From positions 174,148-238,147 of the forward strand of contig NZ_PVTY01000003.1 of assembly GCF_003003175.1 (NCBI RefSeq): 64,000 bases of DNA. The letters are read 5' to 3'. Below the pieces are notes generated by a model. It searched no databases, was not told the DNA's origin, and saw only the letters and a program-made list of their open reading frames with translations. This document shows, one piece after another, positions 44,952 to 53,908 of this stretch. Numbering within the stretch: position 1 is the stretch's first letter; every line of letters begins with the position of its first letter. The position numbers were made by a program, and so were the translations under genes. The DNA is from Nesterenkonia sandarakina. GTDB taxonomy: Bacteria; Actinomycetota; Actinomycetes; Actinomycetales; Micrococcaceae.

Positions 44952-45980
44952 TCACTCGCTGGTGCCGCGGATGGCCTCGAAGGCCTCCAGGGACTCGCCC
45001 TCGAGGGCGTCTTCGAGGTTGCTCACGGTCTGCTCCTGGAACGCGGCGACATCGACATCGTCGTTGACCTCCCAGTCGGAGCCCTCCTGCCACTCGGCCA
45101 GGGTCTCCTCCTCATCGGTGGCGACGCAGTCGGTCACCTCGGTCACGGCAGTCTCGACCGCGCTGCTCAGCGCCTCCTGCTGCTCCTCGTCGAGCTCGTT
45201 CCACCGCTCAGACATGATCACCAGGTTGGTGTTGAGCTGGTGGGAGGTGAGGTTCAGGTAGTCCTGGACCTCGTTGAGGTTCTCCGACTCGATGTTGGTG
45301 ATCGGGTTCTCCTGGCCGTCCACTGCGCCCTGCTGCAGCGAGAGGTAGAGCTCCTCGTAGGCGACCTCCACCGCGTTCGCGCCCATGGCGTCAGCGTTCA
45401 TCAGGAACTGCGGTGAACCGGGGAAGCGGATCTGCATGCCTTCGAGGTCCTCGGGCGAGCTGATCGGCTCGTTGGAGGTGAAGTGGCGGGCACCGGCGGA
45501 CCATGCGCCCAGGGTCTGGATCCCGGCCTCCTCGGCGAAGGACTCGATCAGCGCCATGCCCTCTTCGCTCTCCATGAAGCGGGCGAGGTGGTCGGCGTCG
45601 TCGAAGGCGTAGGCCGCGTCGAGCACGCTGATCGGCTCGTAGACCCCGCCCAGTGCCGACGCGCCCTGGATGTCGATGTCCACGTCGCCCGATGCCACCG
45701 AGGCGATGCGGTCGGCGTCGCCGCCGAGCTGGCTGGCGCCGTAGATCTCGATGGTCAGTCCGACGTCGGCGGCCTCGACCTCTTCCTTGATCACATCGGC
45801 GCCGCAGAGCGCCTGAGGCTGATCCTCGTTGTAGCTGTGCGCCAGGGTCAGCTCGAGGGACTCGCCGTCGGCGGCAGCATCGCCGCCGCCGTCGGCGCTG
45901 CCGCCGCAGGCCGTGAGGGCCAGGATCGGAACCGCGGCGAGCACGGCTGCCTTGCTGAGGGTCTTCTTGGACTTGAACAT
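44952..45980 (-). CDS. dctP: TRAP transporter solute-binding lipoprotein (DctP family)
   Basis: A secreted lipoprotein of 342 aa that captures an organic acid for the DctQM permease. It has a signal peptide with lipobox LALTAC (Cys25), then a short Gly/Ala/Asp linker and the DctP fold (LTLAHSYNEDQP at the start; GMQIRFPGSPQFLMNADAMGANAVEVAYEELYLSLQQGAVDGQENPITN contains the carboxylate-binding Arg). ATG 45980 follows GAAAGGA. It lies downstream of qsuD in the same operon. A shikimate- or quinate-like ligand is inferred from context. Confidence 0.92.
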   Translation of the reverse strand: MFKSKKTLSKAAVLAAVPILALTACGGSADGGGDAAADGESLELTLAHSYNEDQPQALCGADVIKEEVEAADVGLTIEIYGASQLGGDADRIASVASGDVDIDIQGASALGGVYEPISVLDAAYAFDDADHLARFMESEEGMALIESFAEEAGIQTLGAWSAGARHFTSNEPISSPEDLEGMQIRFPGSPQFLMNADAMGANAVEVAYEELYLSLQQGAVDGQENPITNIESENLNEVQDYLNLTSHQLNTNLVIMSERWNELDEEQQEALSSAVETAVTEVTDCVATDEEETLAEWQEGSDWEVNDDVDVAAFQEQTVSNLEDALEGESLEAFEAIRGTSE

Positions 45981-45994
45981 GATGGGTGTTCCTT

Positions 45995-46897
45995 TCATCG
46001 GTGCAACGCTGCACGCGGGGGGAGTGATTCAGCGGTTATCAGGGCATTGAGGTCATTGAGCATCGAGGACCGGTTCGCGGTCTCGCCGGTGAAGATCTCG
46101 AAGGCGTCGGCGGCCTGGTGCATGGCCATGCCGAGCCCCGAGACGGTGAGGCAGCCGCGCTTCTGCGCTGCGAGGAGCAGCGCAGTGTCCACCGGACGGT
46201 AGACGACGTCGGCCACCCAGTGCCGCGGTAGCAGCAGGTCAGGGTCGAACGGGGTGCCGGGGTGGTGCGCCATGCCGAACGGGGTGGCATTCACCACGCC
46301 GTCGGCGCGGGCCAGCAGCTCCGGCAGCTGCGCCGGGGTGGCCTGGCCGATGCTGAACCCGTGAGCGGCGTGCACGCTCGCCGCGAGGGCGGCGGACTTC
46401 TGCGCATCCACGTCCACCACCTGCAGGCTCTCCACGCCGCGCATGACCAGGGCGTGGGCCACGGCCGATCCGGCGCCCCCGGATCCCACGAGCACCACGT
46501 GCCCGCACCGGGTCTGCGCCAGGGCGTCGTCGATCGACGCCTTGAAGCCGGTGACATCGGTGTTGTGCCCGATGGCGGCGCCGTCGTCGAACACCACGGT
46601 GTTCACCGCGCCGATCATCGCGGCGGAGGGCCCGAGCTCGTCGAGCAGCGGCATGATGTTCTGCTTCGCCGGGAAGGTGATGTTGAGTCCGTTGAAGCCC
46701 AGCCGCTGCGCCATCGCGAGCAGCTGGCCCAGCTCGTCCAGGGAATCCTCCCCGCCGGCGAACTCGATGCTGCGGTAGATGTAGCGCATCCCGTGCCGGA
46801 TGCCCTCCAGCTCATGCATCGGCGGGGTCAGCGACGGTCCGACGCCGTGGCCGATCAGCCCGGCCAGGATGCTGCGTCCGGTCTCTGGTGCGCTCAC
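45995..46897 (-). CDS. qsuD: Quinate/shikimate dehydrogenase, catabolic (QsuD-like)
   Basis: AroE-superfamily dehydrogenase of 300 aa that oxidises shikimate to 3-dehydroshikimate and/or quinate to 3-dehydroquinate with NAD(P). It resembles corynebacterial QsuD throughout: LIGHGVGPSLTPPMHELEG at the substrate site, LGFNGLNITFPAKQ with the catalytic Lys, GAVNTVVF, GHNTDVTGF, the nucleotide loop VGSGGAGSAVAHALV, and the GVVNATPFGM and VADVVYRP segments. Its position between TRAP genes marks it as catabolic rather than the biosynthetic aroE. It overlaps dctM by 4 nt (GTGA). Confidence 0.9.
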   Translation of the reverse strand: MSAPETGRSILAGLIGHGVGPSLTPPMHELEGIRHGMRYIYRSIEFAGGEDSLDELGQLLAMAQRLGFNGLNITFPAKQNIMPLLDELGPSAAMIGAVNTVVFDDGAAIGHNTDVTGFKASIDDALAQTRCGHVVLVGSGGAGSAVAHALVMRGVESLQVVDVDAQKSAALAASVHAAHGFSIGQATPAQLPELLARADGVVNATPFGMAHHPGTPFDPDLLLPRHWVADVVYRPVDTALLLAAQKRGCLTVSGLGMAMHQAADAFEIFTGETANRSSMLNDLNALITAESLPPRAALHR

Positions 46898-48168
46898 AGT
46901 CCGAGCACCTCCGGGAAGAACATCAGCGCGTCCGGGAAGATGATCACCAGCAGCAGCACGACCACCGTGGGTACGGCGAAGGGCAGCGAGCCCTTGAACA
47001 CCTCGCCCACCCGGGTGTTCGAGACCGCGGCGGTGACGAACAGGGCGGTGCCCACCGGCGGGGTGAGCAGGCCGAGCATGAGCGAGAGGATCAGGACCAC
47101 GCCCAGCACGATCGGGTCGATCTGGTACTGCAGGGCGATTGGCAGCAGGATCGGGACCACCAGGACCAGGATCGCGGTGGCATCGATGACCGTGCCCAGG
47201 ATCAGCATGAGCAGCGCGACCAGCAGCAGGAAGACCAGCGGGCTGTCCGTGATCCCGAGGAGGGTCTCGGTGAGCAGCTGCGGCAGCCGCTCCAGCGCCA
47301 TGATGTGGCCCAGCAGCGCAGCCGATGCCACGATCAGCATGATGCCGCCGGTGGTGATGACCGTCTCGCGAATCGAGGTGATGAACCCCTTGAAGGACAG
47401 CGAACGCTGCACCAGCGAGATCAGCAGCACCCAGAAGACGGCGACGGCGGCGGCTTCGGTGGGCGTGAAGAATCCGCCCAGGATGCCACCGAGGATGATG
47501 ACCGGGGTGACCGCGGGAAGCAGCACGCCCTTGGTGGAGGAGATGAGCTCTCGGCGATCGAAGTGGCCGGCCTTGAGGTTCGGGTTGCGCCGGACCAGGA
47601 TCCAGACCACGACGCAGAGACCGACGGCCATCAGCAGCGCAGGCACCACGGAGGCCGCGAAGAGCGCTCCGGTGGATGCCGCGGCAAGGCCGGCGTAGAT
47701 GACCGCGGGGATGCTCGGCGGCATCACCGGGGCGATCAGCGAGGAGGCGGCGGAGAGGCCGGTGGCGAAGCGGCGGGTGTAGCCGTTGCGCAGCATGGCC
47801 GGGATCTGCACCTTGCCCAGAGCCGCGGCATCGGCGATGGCGGAGCCGCTCATCCAGGAGAAGCCGACGCTCGCACCGACGGAGACGTACCCGAGGTTGC
47901 CGCGGATCTTCGCCATGGAGGCCATGGCGAAGCGGAAGAGCCGATCGGCGAGCCCGGCGTGGTTGGCCAGGCTGCCGAGGAAGACGAAGAGCGGCACCGC
48001 GAGCAGCGGGAAGCTCTGCACGGCATTGGTGACCTGGCGCAGGCTGGTGCCGGAGGACTGACCGTCCATGAGCATGTAGACCAGCGAGGGGCCGAGGAAG
48101 GCGAAGGCCACCGGCACCCGGATGATGAGCAGGAGGGCGATGGCGACGCCCAGCAGGATGAGTGTCAC
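46894..48168 (-). CDS. dctM: TRAP transporter large permease (DctM family)
   Basis: A 424-aa membrane protein with about 12 helices, the ion-coupled translocation subunit of a TRAP system. DctM hallmarks: LLAVPLFVFLGSLANHAGL, VGASVGFSWMSGSAIADAAALG, ARFATGLSAASSLIAPVMPPSIPAVIY-like segment and FFTPTEAAAVAVFW. The GTG start overlaps the dctQ stop (GTGA) with GGAGGA just upstream. It works with DctQ and the DctP lipoprotein encoded in the same operon. Confidence 0.95.
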   Translation of the reverse strand: MTLILLGVAIALLLIIRVPVAFAFLGPSLVYMLMDGQSSGTSLRQVTNAVQSFPLLAVPLFVFLGSLANHAGLADRLFRFAMASMAKIRGNLGYVSVGASVGFSWMSGSAIADAAALGKVQIPAMLRNGYTRRFATGLSAASSLIAPVMPPSIPAVIYAGLAAASTGALFAASVVPALLMAVGLCVVVWILVRRNPNLKAGHFDRRELISSTKGVLLPAVTPVIILGGILGGFFTPTEAAAVAVFWVLLISLVQRSLSFKGFITSIRETVITTGGIMLIVASAALLGHIMALERLPQLLTETLLGITDSPLVFLLLVALLMLILGTVIDATAILVLVVPILLPIALQYQIDPIVLGVVLILSLMLGLLTPPVGTALFVTAAVSNTRVGEVFKGSLPFAVPTVVVLLLVIIFPDALMFFPEVLGL

Positions 48169-48704
48169 GCGTGGTCCTCCACGATGTCGGGTGTCAGTTC
48201 AGCTGCCGGCAGGATCGGGCCGTGCTTGGCGATCATGAAGGCGGCGAACAGTGAACGGATGATGGTGCTGACCATGCCGGTGAGCACCGGGATGTAGACC
48301 CACGACATGGGCATCCCCAGCACGGGGGAGCGCAGCGCCCCCTGGGTCTGGACCAGGCCCCAGGCCTCCATGGTCAGGCCGATGGCGATGATCGCGACGA
48401 TGACCAGCGAGGCCACCTGCACGACGCGGATCAGCCGCGGAGCGGGCAGGGTGTCCACCACCTCGAGGGCGATGTGTCCGCGCAGGGTGATCAGCACGCC
48501 GGCCACGGAGAAGGTCATCCACGCCAGCCCGAAGCGGGAGATCTCGCCGGTCCAGGCGACGCCTTCGAACGAGGTGTAGCGCTGGGCTGCCTGGGTGAAG
48601 ACCAGGACGAGGATCACGAGAAGCATCACGCCCGCGAAGCCGAGCTCGATGCGCGTGAGCACGTCCACCACTCGGCGGCTCAGAGGTTTCCTGATGTCGG
48701 TCAC
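48165..48704 (-). CDS. dctQ: TRAP transporter small permease (DctQ family)
   Basis: A 179-aa four-helix membrane protein. The core reads LTRIELGFAGVMLLVILVLVFTQAAQRY, then WTGEISRFGLAWMTFSVAGVLITLRGHIALEVV, as in DctQ. The GTG at 48704 follows AAAGGA by 6 nt, which is better supported than an ATG at 48782 that would lie over the promoter. It is the first gene of the dctQ-dctM-qsuD-dctP-PTE-tetR operon. Confidence 0.92.
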   Translation of the reverse strand: MTDIRKPLSRRVVDVLTRIELGFAGVMLLVILVLVFTQAAQRYTSFEGVAWTGEISRFGLAWMTFSVAGVLITLRGHIALEVVDTLPAPRLIRVVQVASLVIVAIIAIGLTMEAWGLVQTQGALRSPVLGMPMSWVYIPVLTGMVSTIIRSLFAAFMIAKHGPILPAAELTPDIVEDHA

Positions 48705-48753
48705 GGGGTTCCTTTGGTCATGGAAAGTGGCGTGTGCCACATCGACTGGAACA

Positions 48754-48782
48754 AACGTACCGGTTCGTACATTAGGTGTCAA
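48754..48782 (-). promoter_or_regulatory. dctQ operon promoter with operator-like inverted repeat
   Basis: On the minus strand, -35 TTGACA (48777-48782), a 17-nt spacer, and -10 TACGTT (48754-48759). The inverted repeat AATGTA-N8-TACGTT (48754-48773) spans the spacer and -10. The same repeat with perfect arms overlaps the qsuB -10 at 53852-53871. This is the strongest promoter in the window by consensus. Confidence 0.7.
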
Positions 48783-48958
48783 AGGTCACAGCAGGCGCCG
48801 AGCCGGCGAGCGACGAATACCCCGGAGCGATCGGGTGTTGACGCCGACAGCGGGCACAGTGACATCCTGTGGACCGAGCGCCCGCGGAGGCTGGACCAGT
48901 CTCAGCAGACAGCCGATCTCAGCAGGCCCCCAGCCTCACCAGACCTTCAGGAGCAGCC

Positions 48959-50440
48959 ATGGAATCCGCCGCGCAGGCACCAGACCAGCAGGTCCAGCAG
49001 GAGCAGACCTTCGATGTGATCGTCATCGGGGGCGGGGCGGTGGGAGAGAACGCGGCCGGTCGCGCGGTGCAGGGTGGACTGAGCGTGGTGCTCGTGGAGG
49101 CGGAGCTCGTCGGCGGGGAATGCTCCTACTGGGCCTGCATGCCGTCGAAGGCGCTGCTGCGTTCGACCCAGGCGCTGCGGGCCGCCCGCAGCGTCGACGG
49201 CGCCGCCCAGGCCGTCACCGGGGAGCTCGATGTCGCGGCGGTGCTGGCCCGCCGTGACTCCTTCACCAGCGGATGGAAGGATGCGGGGCAGGCCCGCTGG
49301 CTCGAGGATGCCGGAATCGCGCTGGTGCGCGGCCACGGCAGGATAAACGGACCCAAAGAGGTCACCGTCACCGCAGCCGATGGGAGCACCACCACGCTCA
49401 CCGCCCGTCACGCCGTGACCATCGCCACCGGCTCCGCCGCGGCCATCCCGGAGGTGGAAGGGCTGCATGAATCACATCCCTGGACCAGCCGTGAGGGCAC
49501 CAGCGTGCAGATCGTTCCGCGCAGCCTCGCGATCATCGGCGGAGGCGTGGTGGCCGCAGAGCTCGCCACCGCCTACGCGGCCTTCGGCGCCGAGGTCACC
49601 CTGCTGGCGCGCAGCGGGCTGCTCGGCGGGATGGAGCCCTTCGCGGGCGAGCTCGTGGCGGAGGCGCTCCAGGCCCAAGGCGTGTCCCTGCGGCTGAACA
49701 CCTCTCCCCAGCGGGTCTCCCGCTCAGCCGAAGGAGTCAGGATCGAGACCGAGGAGGGTGACCCGCTGCTGGTCGAGGAGGTGCTCGCCGCCACTGGCCG
49801 CGCCCCACGCACGGCCGACCTCGGTCTCGAGAGCATCGGTCTGGAGCCGGGCACCTGGATCGACACCGATGACACCCTGCGGGTCCTCGGGTTCGACTGG
49901 CTCTACGCCGTCGGGGACGTCACCCACCGGGCGCTGCTGACCCACCAGGGGAAGTATCAGGCGCGGGCCGCCGGAGATGTGATCGCCGCGCGCGCCCAGG
50001 GCCGGAGGATCGATGACTCGCCCTGGGGTGCACATGTCGCCACGGCGGATCACGCCGCGGTGCCCCAGGTGACCTTCACCGATCCCGAGGTGGCCTCGGT
50101 CGGGCTCATCGCGTCCGCGGCGCGCGAGGCGGGGCACCGGATCCGGGTGGTCGACTACGCGCTGGGCGACGTCGCCGGCTCAGCCCTGCATGCCGACGGC
50201 TACACAGGCCAGGCGCGCATGGTGGTCGACGAGGATCGACGTGTGGTCCTCGGCATGACCTTCGTGGGCCCCGACGTCGCAGAGCTGCTGCACGCCGCGA
50301 CCATCGCGGTCAGCGCCGAGGTGCCGCTGGACCGGCTCTGGCACGCGGTGCCGGCCTACCCCACGATCAACGAGATCTGGCTGCGCCTGCTGGAGACCTA
50401 CGGCCGCCCCGGAGAGCAGACCCTCAACGGGTTGAGCTGA
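48959..50440 (+). CDS. Class I pyridine nucleotide-disulfide oxidoreductase-like flavoprotein
   Basis: A 493-aa FAD/NAD(P) oxidoreductase related to dihydrolipoamide dehydrogenase and mercuric reductase. FAD motif VIVIGGGAVGENAA, redox disulfide in GGECSYWACMPSK (C55 and C60), NAD(P) motif LAIIGGGVVAAELATAYAAFG, second FAD motif LYAVGDVTHRALLTHQGKYQ, and a C-terminal active-site segment LWHAVPAYPTINEIW in place of the usual HAHPTxSE. The ATG follows CAGGAG. It is divergent from the dctQ operon. The physiological disulfide or quinone substrate is unknown. Confidence 0.88.
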   Translation: MESAAQAPDQQVQQEQTFDVIVIGGGAVGENAAGRAVQGGLSVVLVEAELVGGECSYWACMPSKALLRSTQALRAARSVDGAAQAVTGELDVAAVLARRDSFTSGWKDAGQARWLEDAGIALVRGHGRINGPKEVTVTAADGSTTTLTARHAVTIATGSAAAIPEVEGLHESHPWTSREGTSVQIVPRSLAIIGGGVVAAELATAYAAFGAEVTLLARSGLLGGMEPFAGELVAEALQAQGVSLRLNTSPQRVSRSAEGVRIETEEGDPLLVEEVLAATGRAPRTADLGLESIGLEPGTWIDTDDTLRVLGFDWLYAVGDVTHRALLTHQGKYQARAAGDVIAARAQGRRIDDSPWGAHVATADHAAVPQVTFTDPEVASVGLIASAAREAGHRIRVVDYALGDVAGSALHADGYTGQARMVVDEDRRVVLGMTFVGPDVAELLHAATIAVSAEVPLDRLWHAVPAYPTINEIWLRLLETYGRPGEQTLNGLS

Positions 50441-50452
50441 GCTGTTGCCGGC

Positions 50453-51934
50453 TCACCCCTGCTGAGTCTTGGCCGCCTCCACGGAGGGGTCCGGCCACCG
50501 GCCCGAGCGCACTCCGCGGAAGTAGAGATGGCCCACCACCAGGGAGCCGACGAAGAGGATGATCATCGGGATCAGGACGATGTAGACGTTGCCGGTGGCG
50601 ACCATGATCGGGATCGCCAGTGCCGTGATCAGTCCACCGCCGAAGAACGGCTCGAAGAACAGCTGCTTATAGCCGAAGGCCTCCAGGGCGGGGGACTCGT
50701 CGTAGGGATCGGCCACCCGCAGCAGGACCAGGCCGGTGGCCGTGACGCCCATCGACTGGCCGAAGTCCGCGATGCCGCGCTCCAGCCAGTATTCCGGGAT
50801 GATCCGCGGGGTGAAGACCAGCAGGACCGTGGTGCAGAAGATGATCCCGGCGATCGAGAGGATCAGGAAGGTCTCCCAGTAGGCGGCGATCGCGTCGAGC
50901 GAGATGGTCGCCAGCGCGGCGACGATCAAGATGTCCAGCGCCAGGCCCTGGATGCGCTTCATCGTCTCGTGGTCCAGCAGGTTGGTGTTGCCGGTGCGAT
51001 CCAGGATCACCTGGATGATCACGCCGCCGATCATGGCCAGCGGGAACAGCGGCACATAGCCCAGGAGGGTGAGGCCTTCCTCGGACAGCGGCGATCCGGG
51101 CTGACCCCACAGCTGGTCCTCGATCCAGACCAGCCCTTCCAGGATCAGCCAACCGATGATGATGGCCAGTCCCACCACTGCCACGTGCAGCGTGAGCGGC
51201 TCGATCGAGCTGGGTCGCGAGGTCATCCGACCGGTGGAGACGTTCTCGTTGTCGTTGTAGAGTCCGCGCAGCTCGGCCTTGGACTGCTTGGAGACGTCTT
51301 TGATCACCCGGGTGCGACCGGTGCGCACTCCCCAGTTGATGACGGAGATGCCGATGATGATGCCGAAGACCAGGCCGACGGTGGCCATGGCCAGGGCGAG
51401 GTCTGTGGCCTCGGGGATGCCCATGTCATCGAAGGCTGGCTCCATGCCGGCGGCGGTGCCGTGACCGCCTTCGAAGGCGATCTCCAGCAGCGCGCCGAAG
51501 ACCGGGTCGACCCCGAGCAGCGGGGAGAGCACCAGCAGTCCCAGCACGATGCCGACCACGTACTGGCCCGAGCCGTAGGCGACACCGATCGAGAGCTGCG
51601 GGCCGACGAGCTTGGCGACGCGGACCGGGGACGGAATCCGTGATCCCAGGAACAGGGTCGCGAAGACCACCGAGATCAGCAGGCCCGGCAGCTCGCCCCA
51701 GACGTCGTAGATCCCCTGGGTGAACACTCCGCCGTCTTCCAACCACGCCCAGCCGAGCGGCTCGCCGAGGCGCCCGATGACCTGGGGGCCGAGGATGAGT
51801 CCGATGAACCCGGCGATGATCGCGCTGGGCAGCAGGAGCTTCTGGAGGAAACGCACCTTGACCCTGGCGTACTTGCCGATCAGCATCACCGCTGCCAGCA
51901 GCACGATCGCGAACCCGACTACTTCTGGACTCAT
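50453..51934 (-). CDS. Sodium:glutamate symporter (GltS-type) family protein
   Basis: A 493-aa membrane protein with about 12 helices and two reversed halves, related to GltS. Recognisable parts are LLLPSAIIAGFIGLILGP and the reentrant-loop glycine-rich segment EIAFEGGHGTAAGMEPAF, plus DFGQSMGVTATGLVLLRVADP in the second half. An internal hydrophilic loop covers residues 220-255. ATG 51934 has GGAGAGGGG upstream. True GltS proteins carry glutamate; in this island a related anionic substrate such as dehydroshikimate is possible but unproven. It runs in the same direction as qsuB upstream. Confidence 0.85.
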   Translation of the reverse strand: MSPEVVGFAIVLLAAVMLIGKYARVKVRFLQKLLLPSAIIAGFIGLILGPQVIGRLGEPLGWAWLEDGGVFTQGIYDVWGELPGLLISVVFATLFLGSRIPSPVRVAKLVGPQLSIGVAYGSGQYVVGIVLGLLVLSPLLGVDPVFGALLEIAFEGGHGTAAGMEPAFDDMGIPEATDLALAMATVGLVFGIIIGISVINWGVRTGRTRVIKDVSKQSKAELRGLYNDNENVSTGRMTSRPSSIEPLTLHVAVVGLAIIIGWLILEGLVWIEDQLWGQPGSPLSEEGLTLLGYVPLFPLAMIGGVIIQVILDRTGNTNLLDHETMKRIQGLALDILIVAALATISLDAIAAYWETFLILSIAGIIFCTTVLLVFTPRIIPEYWLERGIADFGQSMGVTATGLVLLRVADPYDESPALEAFGYKQLFFEPFFGGGLITALAIPIMVATGNVYIVLIPMIILFVGSLVVGHLYFRGVRSGRWPDPSVEAAKTQQG

Positions 51935-52057
51935 CGGATGCCCCTCTCCGAATTGGACCGCCGGAGGCGGTCGTGACTTGGGAAGAAGCACATCACAGAT
52001 CGTGCGCGCTGGCGAGTGCGGGGGAGGCCGCCCGGTCGAGGGGCCGGGGCCCGGTCC

Positions 52058-53845
52058 TCAGTGAGTGCGCCGCGGCTGCCGGCGCTGGGCCGCCAGGCGG
52101 ACCGGCGCGTTGGCGGCGCCGTAGCCGTCATAGGTCCCCACGCGCTGGACCATCTCCAGGAAGAGCCCGCCGATGGTCGGGGTGTAGAAGTGGATGAACT
52201 CGCCGTCGGCGTCGCGGTCGTAGAGCAGGTTCAGCCGTTTGAGCTGCGCGAGATAGTCGGTGTCCAGTCCGAAGCGCGCGTGGAGATCCGCGTAGTAGTT
52301 GTCCGGGATGGAGAGGAAGCGCAGTCCGCGCTCCTGGGCCCGGCCCGCCAGTTCCACGATGTCCGTGCAGGTCACCGCGATGTGACGCGGGGGCAGCGGG
52401 GCGGTGGGCGGGGCCAGGTTCAGCGGCAGCCGCACCGTGGCGTCGGCCGTGCGCATCACCTGGCTGCGCACCAGGCCCTGCGGGCTGGGCACGTTCTCCG
52501 GAGTCTGGGCCTGCAGGCCCAGCACGCTGTGGAAGAAGAGCACCGTCTCCTCGAACTCGTGCCAGCGGTAGGAGAGGTTGATGTGGTCCACCGCGTGGGT
52601 CGAGTCATGCGCGGGCTGACCGCCTTCGAACTCGGTGACCCAGGTGTCTTCGGCGGGGGAGTCGCTGAAGTAGATGACCGTCCCGTCCGGGGCGCCGAGG
52701 GCGCGCAGCTCATGGTCGCCGGCATAGGTCCGGCGGAAGACCACCGGAGCCCCGAGTGCGGCTCCGCGGGCGAGGGCCTGGCCGGCGTCGTCGGCCAGCA
52801 GCCCGATCGCGGAGAGGTGCGGATCGGGCTGCTGGCTCTGCTCATTGAGGATGATCCGGGTCGAGCCCATGGTCCAGAGCCGCACCTGTTTGGTCCGATG
52901 CTTGCCGCGGAAGGTGAAGCCGAGCTGGTTGAGGGTCTCATCGGCGGTGCCGAGGTCGGAGCCGGTGATCTCCACGAAGTCCACGCTGCGCGGGCTCTGT
53001 GCGGAGGGGAGCCGATCGGTGCTCCACCCGTTCGACGCCGAGGCGCGGTCCGCCAGCCAGGTGAGCGACCGGCGCGCGTGGGCGGCGGTGCTGGTGACGT
53101 CGGTCTGCCGGAAGGTGTCGTTGAAGACCTCCAGCGAGAGCGGGCCGGTGTACCCGGCCTTGAGCACATGGGTCAGGAATCCGCTGAGGTCGAAGGAGCC
53201 CTCTCCGGGGAACAGTCGGTGGTGCCGGCTCCAGGAGAGGACGTCCATGTCCAGCTGGGGGGCGTCCGCGAGCTGGATGAAGAAGATCTTCTCCCCGTCG
53301 ATGGTCTCGATCTCCGCCGGGTCGTGCCCGCGGGCCAGGATGTGGAAGCTGTCCAGGCAGGTGCCCAGGTTCGGGCGGTCCGCTAGCTGCACCAGCCGCC
53401 AGGCGTGGCGGTAGTCGTTGACGTAGCGTCCCCAGGCCAGGGCCTCATAGGCGATCCGGATGCCGTAGCCGGCGGCGAGATCGGCCAGCGCGCCCAGCTG
53501 CCGAGCGGCGACGGCGTCGTCGTCGACGGTTGCGGTGCCGGCGTTGCTGCAGACCAGGATGGTGTCGGCGCCCAGTCGGTTCATCAGCTGGAACTTCGCC
53601 TCGGCGCGGCGCAGGTTCTCCGCCAGGAGCTCCTCGCTGACGCCCTCGAAGTCCCGGAAGGGCTGAAAGAGATCGATGCGCAGCCCCAGGCGCTGGCACA
53701 GTGCCCGGATCTCCTCGGGGGATTCATAGGAGACCGTGAGGTCGGTGTCCATGATCTCGACGCCGTCGAACCCTGCATCGGCGCAGGCCTGGAGTTTGTC
53801 GGTGAGGCTTCCGGAGAGGCAGACGGTGGCGATTGAGGTGCGCAT
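52058..53845 (-). CDS. qsuB: 3-dehydroshikimate dehydratase fused to HPPD-like domain (QsuB/QuiC type)
   Basis: Converts 3-dehydroshikimate to protocatechuate. The 595-aa protein is bifunctional in architecture. The N-terminal half is a sugar-phosphate isomerase TIM barrel (RTSIATVCLSGSLTDKL, LFQPFRDFEGVSEELLAENL, TILVCSN, AYEALAWGRYVNDY, LGTCLDSFHILARGHDP, LSLEVFNDTFRQ) with the Glu/Asp/His/Glu metal ligands. The C-terminal half is a vicinal-oxygen-chelate domain resembling 4-hydroxyphenylpyruvate dioxygenase (VDHINLSYRWHEFEETVLFFHSVLGL ... GGLFLEMVQR). The match to QuiC/QsuB is strong. The ATG at 53845 lies 6 nt after the -10, so the mRNA is probably leaderless. Confidence 0.92.
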   Translation of the reverse strand: MRTSIATVCLSGSLTDKLQACADAGFDGVEIMDTDLTVSYESPEEIRALCQRLGLRIDLFQPFRDFEGVSEELLAENLRRAEAKFQLMNRLGADTILVCSNAGTATVDDDAVAARQLGALADLAAGYGIRIAYEALAWGRYVNDYRHAWRLVQLADRPNLGTCLDSFHILARGHDPAEIETIDGEKIFFIQLADAPQLDMDVLSWSRHHRLFPGEGSFDLSGFLTHVLKAGYTGPLSLEVFNDTFRQTDVTSTAAHARRSLTWLADRASASNGWSTDRLPSAQSPRSVDFVEITGSDLGTADETLNQLGFTFRGKHRTKQVRLWTMGSTRIILNEQSQQPDPHLSAIGLLADDAGQALARGAALGAPVVFRRTYAGDHELRALGAPDGTVIYFSDSPAEDTWVTEFEGGQPAHDSTHAVDHINLSYRWHEFEETVLFFHSVLGLQAQTPENVPSPQGLVRSQVMRTADATVRLPLNLAPPTAPLPPRHIAVTCTDIVELAGRAQERGLRFLSIPDNYYADLHARFGLDTDYLAQLKRLNLLYDRDADGEFIHFYTPTIGGLFLEMVQRVGTYDGYGAANAPVRLAAQRRQPRRTH

Positions 53846-53851
53846 AGCGGC

Positions 53852-53871
53852 AATGTACCAAACATTACATT
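53852..53871 (-). promoter_or_regulatory. qsuB operator-like inverted repeat and -10
   Basis: Perfect inverted repeat AATGTA-N8-TACATT. Its minus-strand TACATT (53852-53857) doubles as the qsuB -10, 6 nt before the ATG. The same 20-bp layout is found at the dctQ promoter (48754-48773). It lies in the short gap shared with the divergent iclR gene, so it may also affect iclR. Confidence 0.65.
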
Positions 53872-53896
53872 CGCTGGTCAGTGCTGAGAGGATGGA

Positions 53897-53902
53897 TAGG
53901 AT
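53897..53902 (+). promoter_or_regulatory. -10 box of iclR transcript
   Basis: TAGGAT ends 6 nt before ATG 53909. The same bases could act as a weak ribosome site if transcription started farther upstream. Confidence 0.4.
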
Positions 53903-53908
53903 CAGAGC

